Shown: piece after piece, positions 56,123 to 64,000 of the stretch
Layout of the letters: every line of letters starts with the position of its first letter
Numbering within the stretch: the first letter of the stretch is position 1
The notes under the pieces: model-generated
Databases searched by the model: none
Told to the model about the DNA's origin: nothing
What the model saw: only the letters and a program-made list of their open reading frames with translations
Assembly: GCA_027924585.1 (NCBI GenBank)
Contig: BSBM01000592.1
Location: 8,564,501 to 8,628,500 of the forward strand
Source: Larix kaempferi
Taxonomy: Eukaryota; Streptophyta; Pinopsida; Pinales; Pinaceae
Reading direction: 5' to 3'
Length of the DNA stretch: 64,000 bases
Made by a program: the position numbers and the translations under genes

Positions 56123-57253
56123 TCATGTATGAGTCATTTGATATACTGACAACAAATTAGTTGTTAGAGAAGGAACAAATAAAACATTTTTGAACTTACC
56201 ATGCCCCATATGTACTGTACCCAATCCTTTGGCAGAGATCTGAGAGTTGTCTCCCATGTGAATAGTAGGCCCAGCTTTGAGATCTAAAGAGGAAAAAGAT
56301 TCTTCAGAGGCAACCATGTGGTTGGAGGCTCCAAAATCTATGAGGAGGGATTTTGACTTTGAAAAACCAGCCATCAATGCATGGCAATCATTAAATCCAC
56401 TTCCAGAATCAGACATCTTTGCTTCTTTTGGAACAACAATTTTGTTTTGTTCAAGAAGCTTGGTTAGTAGATTTATTTTCGTGTGCATGCAAGCTTTCTC
56501 GGGATGGTTTTCTCTCTTGCAGTAGGAGCAATTAGGTCTCTTGTGTTTGTCATTTTTGGATTTAGAAGGCTTCTTGTCCTTGTCTTTTTGCCTCCCTTTT
56601 GCATTCGCTCCACTTGCTTCTCCAGCTAGAAGAGATAGATCTTTGGAGGCCTTGATGGCACCCATTTGAATCAATTTGTCATCTTCTTGAGTGAGAGCTT
56701 CAGCAAAGACTGCTAAGGTGGGAAACTTCCATCCAGGGATTGACATTCGCCCAGAATGGAAGGTAGATACAAAGACAAAAAATTGAGATCCAAGTTTGCT
56801 CAAAATGGAGAGCACCAATTGCTCATCACTTTTAGTGATGCCACAGTGCTTGCATTGTAAAACCAATTTGTGAAATTTTGAGAAGAATTCTTGAATGCTC
56901 TCAAAATTGCTAGGTTGTATGGCAACCAATTCATTTTTTAGAATGTGGCCTCTTAGCCCATCTTGTTTGCCAAAGAGACTCTCCAATTTTGTCCATAACT
57001 GATTTGGAGACTTCGATCCTTCAACATGAAACAGTAGATCTTCAGACATATGAAGGCATATGAATCCAAAGGCTTCATCCATTTTGTTTAGATGCTTAGT
57101 CCTCTCTACAACTGTATGAGGTATGGCATCTTTCTCAAACACCATTCTATTTAGCTGTCTATTACACAAGTGTAATTTCATCTTACCCTTCCATTCGAAG
57201 TAATTGTATGGAGTGAGAATTATAGGAGAGGAAAGAGCATTCGAATTGCTCAT
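56123..57253 (-). CDS. gag: Element E Gag with protease start (376 codons)
   Basis: An intact frame from the ATG at 57253. Residues about 1-200 form a Copia UBN2 Gag domain (YNYFEWKGKMKLHL near the start). A Lys-rich stretch and a perfect knuckle CSYCKRENHPEKAC (CX2CX4HX4C) follow near residue 245. The protease start LLIDFGASNHM lies near residue 303, with DFG where Copia usually has DSG. It ends at LTTNLLSVYQM. It would assemble cytoplasmic particles. Intactness and near-identical LTRs suggest recent activity in trans. Confidence 0.92.
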   Translation of the reverse strand: MSNSNALSSPIILTPYNYFEWKGKMKLHLCNRQLNRMVFEKDAIPHTVVERTKHLNKMDEAFGFICLHMSEDLLFHVEGSKSPNQLWTKLESLFGKQDGLRGHILKNELVAIQPSNFESIQEFFSKFHKLVLQCKHCGITKSDEQLVLSILSKLGSQFFVFVSTFHSGRMSIPGWKFPTLAVFAEALTQEDDKLIQMGAIKASKDLSLLAGEASGANAKGRQKDKDKKPSKSKNDKHKRPNCSYCKRENHPEKACMHTKINLLTKLLEQNKIVVPKEAKMSDSGSGFNDCHALMAGFSKSKSLLIDFGASNHMVASEESFSSLDLKAGPTIHMGDNSQISAKGLGTVHMGHGKFKNVLFVPSLTTNLLSVYQMTHT

Positions 57254-57359
57254 CTTGACTGCTGGAACGAGTGCAAAGGTGAACTGCTAATACTACTGCT
57301 GGAACTTCGAAATACCTGCAAAAAACTCTCAAGAATGGAGGTAGAATATACTCTCAAAT

Positions 57360-57371
57360 GGCTCTGATACC
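57360..57371 (-). promoter_or_regulatory. Element E primer binding site (tRNA-iMet type)
   Basis: On the minus strand TGGTATCAGAGC, one base from the 5' LTR. Confidence 0.95.
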
Positions 57372-57372
57372 A

Positions 57373-58181
57373 TGTGAAAATTCTCACAGTAGATCCAAAG
57401 AGATGATGTAAACCTCACAATGAAAGAATTTAGGAATGACACAAGAAGAATAGAGCAGAAGAACATAGATCCAAAGGAGCTCAGATAGAGGCAGAATAAT
57501 TACACATGTTACATTAATCTGAATAGTAAAAGGTAAATATACAATGCTCAGGATTTGAATACACTAGGTGTGATTCGAATTAGCCTGCATGGAAAAATCC
57601 ATAATCAGTGGAGTCTCATCAAGTCATAACTAGGAGTCCAACTCATGATCAGTGAAGTCATCAATGCACAAGTAATAGTCAACCAAAAGTCAACTGAGTC
57701 TAATTGAATGTGGTAGGTGTAACTGGCACATGTGGTAGGTGTAACTGACACATGGAAGCACTAATGTAGTGAATGAGGCTCAGTGGAGGGCGCTCATGGA
57801 GCTAACTGGAGTAAGAACAGGTTATCTAGTCACACTGGAGGTCCATCGGAGTGATAAGGTCAGTTAAGAGTGAGTCAAGCCTAAAATCAGGGAGAGAACT
57901 CTTGTTAACTGAACATAACTGGACTGGTAGGTGAAGAAGTGCGCCTCTCTCATGCAGTAGATGAAAGGAGGGCACACTAGGCACTAGAAGGGATGAAACT
58001 AATCAGGAAGAAGCTCCAAGGCTAGCTAATTGAGGGCTAGGTGTTGGGACTAATGACTAGGATGCATGCAAACCCTAGAATGCATGCAAACCCTAAAAGT
58101 GCATGCAAACCCTAAGATACTGAAAATGAAAATGATTGAAAATCTAGTAGGACTATGATGGAGTATAGGAATATCCTAACA
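57373..58181 (-). repeat. Element E 5' LTR
   Basis: 809 bp. It has two copies of the 22-bp unit instead of three, which accounts for most of the length difference from the 3' LTR. Confidence 0.93.
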
Positions 58182-58186
58182 CATAT

Positions 58187-59338
58187 CGAGCAAACTCCCA
58201 AGATCTGAAGAGAATCACATGATTGAAGAAGGCTTTGTACGGGTTCAACAGGTACCCAGGATCGATAGTCATTTGACAAGCTTGATGATCACCACGGGTG
58301 ATACGGATTTCAACCTTTGCTACAAGGTTGAAGATGGTTTCCATATACAGATGACATGCTTCTCTCAAATGGATGCAAGAAGGAACTCACCATAGAGTTC
58401 GAGTGATCTTGAGGCTCATATCAGTAGACCCATCTGATGGGAGATGGCATGGCTAGATATGTAGAAGATCACTCAATCCAGAGTGTGAATGATGTTCAGT
58501 CACAGAGGGAGGACAATACTCAGATATAGAAAACTCCACTTCAGAGGGAGTACATCTCAAAGTTAAAGAATCTTGGCATGATTCTTGTGATTAGATATAT
58601 GGCTGAGATTAGATGATATTTTTCCTTAGCCAAGGAAAATGTGAAGTAGAGATCTGGGATGATGGACAATGGTTTCTACAGTTTACAGACAGATGACTGG
58701 TTCGTTGATGTATTTGATCAATATCATGCCAGATATATGCTTTGTTGTGAACACCTTGAGTCAGTATCTTGTTGAGCCTAGACGTGTTCACTTGGTAGCT
58801 GCAAAGAATGTGATGAGGTACCTGAAAGGTACGATAAACTTTGGTCTACACTATGTTGGAGATCATGACTACAGATTGTATGTTTATATATATGCAAATT
58901 GGGCTAGAAGTGTCTCAGACAGGAAGAGCACCTCAGGTGGATGTTATTGTTTGGGATCCGCCATGATCTCATGGTTTAGCAAGAAGCAGTCCAGTGTTTC
59001 CTTAGCACAAGTTCAAGCAGAGTATATAGCAGCTTGTACTGCTAAGTTGTGAAGCCATATGGCTCTGAAAGTTGATGTCAGGTCTATTTGACCTGGAGTT
59101 GGATACCACAGTGATTCTATGTGACAACTAGAGTTGTATAAAGATGACAGAGAACCCAACGTTCCATGACAAGTCAAAGCACATAGAAATACGGTATTTT
59201 TACATATGGGATATGGTACAGAAGGGAGCTATAAATCTCCAATATGTGAGCACTAATGAGCAAGTTGTTGATGTGTTGACTAAGCCTTTGTCTCGAGTGA
59301 AGTTTGAGTACTTCCGTGACAAGCTTGGTGTGGTTTGA
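58187..59338 (+). pseudogene. Element F RT (C-terminal part) and RNase H
   Basis: After E the Copia RT continues with YTDDML near 58343 (catalytic YVDD-type motif), then stops. From 58669 the open frame has YRQMTGSLMYLINIMPDICFVV and later VSDRKSTSGGCYCLGS and SLAQVQAEYIAA: the conserved Copia RNase H. 59144-59338 ends with HIEIRYFYI, VDVLTKPL and FRDKLGVV. Typical Copia C-terminus; many stops make it dead. Confidence 0.9.
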
Positions 59339-59365
59339 AAGGACCTTCCTTGAAAGGGGGAGAAA

Positions 59366-60260
59366 TGATGATGATGTTGCAATGGGATTGTATCATCCCT
59401 GGACACATGGCCTAAAGGGATCTGTAGACTCTTGTCTCCGAGAATGTGATGATGATGATGTTGCAGTGGGATTGTATCATCCCTAGACACATGGCCTAAA
59501 GGGATCCGTAGATTCTTGTCTCCAAGAATGTGATGATGATGATGTTGTAAATCCTAGATTTGATCTAGGTCACATCCAGTATGAAAAAGGACCGGCTCTA
59601 TGGTGGTAAATCCTAGATTTGGTCTAGGTCACATCTAGTATGAAAAAGGACTGGCTCTGTGGTGGTAAATCCTAGTTTTGATCTAGGTCACATCCAGTAT
59701 GAAAAAGGACTGGCTATGCATGTGGTGGTAAATCCTAGATTGGATCTAGGTCACATCCAATATGAAAAAGGACTGGCTCCATGGTGGTAAATCCTAGATT
59801 TGATCTAGGTCACATCTAGTATGAAAAAGGATTGGCTATGCATGTGGTGGTAAATCCTAGATTTGATCTAGGTCACATCCAGTATGAAAAAGGACTGGCT
59901 CTATGGTGGTAAATCCTAGATTTGATCCAGGTCACATCCAGTATGAAAAAAGACTGGCACTGTGGTGGAAAATCCTAGATTTGATCTAGGTCACATCCAG
60001 TATGAAAAAGGACTGGAACTGTGGTGGAAAATCCTAGATTTGATCTAGGTCACATCCAGTATGAAAAAGGACTAGAATTGTGGTGGAAAATCATAGATTT
60101 GATCTAGGTCACATCCAATAGGAAAAAGGACTGGCACTGTGGTTGGATTGTATCATCCTTAGACTTCAGTCCAGAACTGATTTGGTGACTTCTGTCATCG
60201 AGAATGTGGTTGGATTGTATCATCCTTGGACTTATGTCCTAAAGTGAAATGGATTGATCA
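59366..60260 (+). repeat. Tandem repeats between F RNase H and its 3' LTR
   Basis: Two kinds of unit. An outer unit of about 83 bp (GATGATGATGTTGCA, TGGGATTGTATCATCCC, CTTGTCTCC) occurs at 59366 and 59448, and diverged copies are near 60140 and 60205. Between them are ten copies of a 58-66-bp unit with AATCCTAGATTTGATCTAGG, CACATCCAGTATG, GGACTGGC, from 59546 to about 60140. Each inner unit carries the inverted repeat CCTAGAT-TTG-ATCTAGG. No coding role is apparent. Confidence 0.9.
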
Positions 60261-60289
60261 TCCTGTAACTGGATCATGTGTGTTGCAGG

Positions 60290-60400
60290 TCATGTTGTTG
60301 TTGATCGAAAGATCAAGATGATGTTGTTGATCAAAAGATCAAGATGATGTTGTTGATCGAGAGATCAATTTTTGCTGTAGACGATCGAGTGATCGAGTGT
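60290..60400 (+). repeat. Short GATC-containing repeats in F 3' region
   Basis: Three copies of a 26-bp unit with GATGTTGTTGATC and AGATCAA, followed by CGATCGAGTGATCGAG. They are rich in GATC palindromes. Confidence 0.75.
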
Positions 60401-60601
60401 TGCAGAAGATGAAGACTCAGTGCTGTAGAAGATGATGCTCCAGCACTGAAAATGTTGAAGATATTAAAGATGTTTCAGTTGCTGATGTTGTTGAAGAAAA
60501 ATTCCAATGATTTATAGATGTATCACCTTGATGTTGTTGATGATGCTCTCTCTCCTTGCTCCTTCAGTTGATGTTGTTGTAGTCAAAGAATACCCTTCTC
60601 G

Positions 60602-60612
60602 TTAAGGGGGAG
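60602..60612 (+). promoter_or_regulatory. Element F polypurine tract
   Basis: TTAAGGGGGAG before the LTR start TGTTGAAATA, the usual Copia junction. Confidence 0.8.
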
Positions 60613-61156
60613 TGTTGAAATATTGTAACTTCGAAGAATACTCTATTGTAATTTATTCGGAGATGTTTTATTCCTCCATCGGGATGTTATTATTACATTT
60701 GGTCATGTAAAGTCATTGAGGTAAATCCTCCTTTGTAAGTCGGGGCATTAGATCCCCCTAGAGTCAAATGTAATGGGGTTTTTAATTCCCCTAGAGGAGT
60801 TGGACCAGTCAGCATTAATTGAGTGGTAAAGTTAGTTGAGGCCTACATGTCAAGTTGTAAAATAAAGTAGAATTGAATGTATAAATAGAGAACTAGGCTC
60901 TCTCATTTATTCATTCACACACACACTCACTTGTGTAATTCACAATGGAGAGAGAGAGAGAGATATCTGCAAGGAGAAGGAGCACTTGTTTGGGGTTTTG
61001 TCTTTGTACTTTTGATCATCTATATTGAGGAAGTTTGTTGGGTTTTCTTCCCCTAGAGGGTTTCCCAGGATAAATTTGTGGCTCGTGTGTTTATGTTCTG
61101 CTTGTTATTCTTTCAGTGATCCTATATATGCTATTGTTGTGAAATTGAATTGAACA
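60613..61156 (+). repeat. Element F 3' LTR
   Basis: Starts TGTTGAAATA; TATAAATAG at about 60880-60888 is a strong TATA box. A GA repeat is near 60946. The right end is placed at TTGAACA (61156) but is inferred, because no 5' LTR or target duplication is visible in the window. Confidence 0.72.
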
Positions 61157-64000
61157 CTGATGTTATCTATCTTAGCATATTGAATCTTAACATTATAAAT
61201 TATGACACATATGCATCTTTGATTTCTATAGGTCCAACTAAACCATAATGGTTGACCAAAATACGTAAATTCTATTGGTTTGATAAATCTTACTCATCAC
61301 ACACTTGTCCATGGCACATTTTTTTATAAGGCCCATTTTAGACCCCAAATTTTCTCTAATGGAAGTTTAACAATTCGAGTTCTCTCTTATTTTACTGAAG
61401 TCTTTACTAAGCAAATCGAGTTATCTCTTATCTTATCACAGCTTGTATTTATCTCTTGTTTTATATGCATGGTCCACATGTGCCAACATTAATTTATCTA
61501 TCATATCAAATATATTAAAGAGATTTTTCCAATGATGTGATCATCTTGTTCTACTATCGTTCCAAGTGGTCATATGATAAAGTAATTCACTCTAGAGGTG
61601 GCCAGTCTCTAGAGGAGACTTAATACCTCAACCATAGTTAATAGTATAGCACACCATTCATGCTTCGACATGCAAATCATTACCTCAACACATGAGGATT
61701 TGTCTTGACACACAAGACCTTATCATTGACAAGCAATATTGTACAACATCATCACTTTGACATACAAAGCACTTACCTCAACACATGAGTCTTAACTTTT
61801 ACATGACATAAAGCGTAGTCATTCTTGATTCCAACTCAAGAATCTACTCCAAGTTTCCTGAGTCCAACTCAAGCTCTCTAAGGCACTACCTCAATACACG
61901 AGGCTCAATCCTGGCGCACAAGATTGTCTTGGAGAATAACTCATGATGTTGTAACTTTAACAATTGCAAATGAAAAGGGAAGTGGGATCCGATACGTGGA
62001 CAACTTGCAACATAAACTCATTGGCATCAAGGAAACCCATGATTCTACTAGATCAATGAGACCTGTTATCACATCCATAGTAGTTGGGCTACCATGATTG
62101 CAGATCAATTTCATGTATATTTTTGAGCCAGTCCTTTACACATTTTTTATGAGATCATCCTATGATAAACAACATTTTGATGGTCACTCACATATATTTA
62201 GTGGATCCAGAGTTTGCACAGTTACAGTCTCATGCCAGGACTGAGTCCCATGACACCAGTTCGGTGATTGAGATAGCCATTCCTCTATCATCCAGAGCAA
62301 ATTGATGGCAGTGACCTTTGTTACATTTAGATACAGTGCTTTAGTGTGGATCAAGTAGTTCAGATTAGGGACTCAGATACATGATCCAATAGTTATATTT
62401 TGGTACATGTGGGTAGTTGATGTGCTCTTCCTCTTATCTAGGTATTTTATGACTGGGTATATTGAGATGGTTGTTGGCTCTATCTTAATTGTTTCTTATT
62501 TGTGGTTTAGATTAAAAGTGGTTGGTTACTATTAATAGGAGGTTCTTGAATATACTCATTGGTCATACCCGTACTCCATGAAGTACTGACTTGTCCATTC
62601 CCTTATTTTTGGGCCCTTGCTATCCATGGCACCATTAGTCATTTTCTCCATCCATCCGCTATCTTCTAGTACTGGTTTTATCACGACTCACACCTTAGCC
62701 AGTGATCTCGAGGAATTCCCCCACCTAGACCTCTATGTTGGATAGATTCCCAGTTTGCATTGTGTCTCAGCTCTAAAGTGTGTGATTTTGGTCACAATGG
62801 TTGTTCTCCTCTAGTCCTCGAAACCAAGTATTCCAACAAACAGTGTTGCTAAACACTAGAACATCGGATCTTAAATGCTATATCTAAGGGATGCTTAGTC
62901 AGCAAAAAAAATGTTGCTAAACACTAACCATGCATATCTATATTAGCTAGTAAGTGGCCAAGGGACGCGCACTCATCACTTGTATGGTGTAAGGTCATTT
63001 TCCCCTACAAGGCAACATGGTGGTTACTCCATCGCACCTATGGATGGTGGCGGGAAATGGAGGTCATCTTGAGTCATTATCTGAGGCCTGTTAGGCTATT
63101 CAAGGTACCTTGTCTTGGAGGCTAGCTGGTGAAAATCTATAAAAGTGGAATAAATGTTAAGTCTTAAATGTGAAAAGCTGACAAATAATAAATTGTTAAA
63201 AGGCTGCTTGTCTAGAGCCTATTGGAAGCATTCTCATCACTCTACCCATTTGTGTGACACTGCCATTCCTCGTGTTATTCTCTATCCAATATATGTATAA
63301 GTGGTCTACCTGGTTCCTTCATCCGAGAGATTGCAGTGTTGAGGTTGTTGAGTCCTTTCCCTAGCCTAGCCTTTGTTTTCCACTTTCACCCATGGTTAGC
63401 AAATTGATCAAGTCAGTAAACGAGTATACACTTGAAAATCTTGTTTTTAGTAGCTAGTTACTTTGATCTAGACTTATCTTATTTATATTATTTACATGCT
63501 TACGCCAGTGAAACATCATTTTATGCCTTGGTCTAGCTGCTGATATAATTGAAGGAGCATATCATAACCATTTGTACTTGCAGCAGCAGTTACTCATGGT
63601 CTCGTTCATTAGTTTGATCATTCTTGACCTGGTCAACCCAGTTTGACCAAGTCAACCGCAGAGTCCAAGATGAGTTTGGGCAGATAGTGTTCGAGATGCA
63701 TTATTCATGGCTCATATGTGTCCATTATATGGTTCGATGCCTCAGAAAATAGTTTCAGATGATGGTTTGATGAATTTTGTTATGATTATTATTATCTACG
63801 GACCATTATTTTTATTATTTCGAGCATGGATGAGCTTACAGAGATATATTTTGATGGTCACATGGTGTATGAGTACTCATTCCTAGTGGATTTGAGCATT
63901 CTGAGTTCATTGGTGCATTCAGTTGTCAATTCCGGGCACTTACAAGTGATGATATGGTCAGATTGCCACTTTTCTCTAGTTTGCCATGCATAATGGCGTG
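61157..64000. other. Right-hand stretch, no gene recognised
   Basis: Mixed degenerate DNA. 61625-61930 repeats an ACCTCAACACATGAG motif with spacing of about 50-110 bases. 62845-62930 has a short internal duplication (GTTGCTAAACACTA). 63620-63660 has GGTCAACCCAG and TGACCAAGTCAAC, strings often seen in plant LTRs. I cannot place element boundaries. Confidence 0.5.

Larger units (their letters stand above)
54498..58181 (-). mobile_element. Element E: young gag-only Ty1/Copia element nested in F
   Basis: Minus-strand element of 3,684 bp with LTRs 54498-55330 and 57373-58181, duplication CATAT (54493-54497 and 58182-58186), an iMet primer site and a polypurine tract. The interior of about 2 kb encodes an intact Gag plus protease start and a short tail, but no integrase, RT or RNase H. 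LTRs differ at about 3 percent by eye, so it moved recently and must have used enzymes from another Copia element. Confidence 0.95.

Noticed and set aside
59350-59362. Purine tract GAAAGGGGGAGAAA after F's RNase H as LTR boundary
   Set aside because: It is not followed by a TG start with LTR character. The tract at 60602 followed by TGTTGAAATA and a TATA box is the better boundary.
1-64000. CRISPR arrays, prokaryotic operons, rRNA genes
   Set aside because: None seen; tandem repeats present have no spacer pattern and all coding families are plant retrotransposon types.

Overview
This window is nuclear DNA of a repeat-rich vascular plant. It consists almost entirely of nested LTR retrotransposons in different states of decay. 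I found no host protein gene, rRNA gene, functional tRNA gene, CRISPR array or prokaryotic operon. The plant assignment rests on plant-type Ty3/Gypsy elements (one with a chromodomain), Ty1/Copia elements, initiator-tRNA-Met primer sites (TGGTATCAGAGC), tRNA-derived SINEs, and in-frame stops mostly at Gln, Arg or Trp codons. The depth of nesting and long survival of old copies suggest a large genome, perhaps a gymnosperm, but the species cannot be read from the sequence. Six letters are used for the elements below: A-F, plus N.

Layout, left to right. (1) Element B is a chromodomain Ty3/Gypsy element. Its 5' LTR is cut by the window start (to 305) and its 3' LTR ends at 22447. Element A (762-15348, target duplication AAGAG) sits in B's gag. 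The Copia element N (10676-13698, minus strand, target duplication AGCAA) sits inside A. (2) From 22448 to 29768 there is a pair of direct repeats of about 2.9 kb (R1, R2) separated by a spacer that carries a SINE. B landed in R1; R2 shows the matching unoccupied site. (3) 29769-33063 is AT-rich DNA with a second SINE and hairpin-forming tandem repeats. (4) Element C (33064-51156, target duplication CTTCA) is a Ty3/Gypsy element whose RT is split by element D (36111-48389, target duplication GTGTG). (5) 51157-54200 is degenerate DNA with a third partial copy of the R repeat. (6) The decayed Copia element F (about 54190-61156) is split by the young gag-only Copia element E (54498-58181, minus strand, target duplication CATAT). 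F has a long array of tandem repeats between its RNase H and its 3' LTR. (7) 61157-64000 holds no recognisable gene.

A and D belong to one lineage, and the main biological interest lies there. They share a primer site unlike the other elements, a Gag with four zinc knuckles arranged as two pairs around an Arg/Gly-rich segment, an extra Gag-like module between protease and reverse transcriptase that is in frame with pol, and a long sense-strand ORF between integrase and the 3' LTR with a coiled-coil-like C-terminus. Two separately inserted, diverged copies carry the same layout, so it is a property of the lineage rather than an accident of one copy.

Rough by-eye LTR divergence follows the nesting order: E about 3 percent, N about 4 percent, D about 8 percent, A about 12 percent, with C similar to or older than A. 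Most coding regions are broken by stops and frameshifts. Those of E, N and parts of D are the best preserved.
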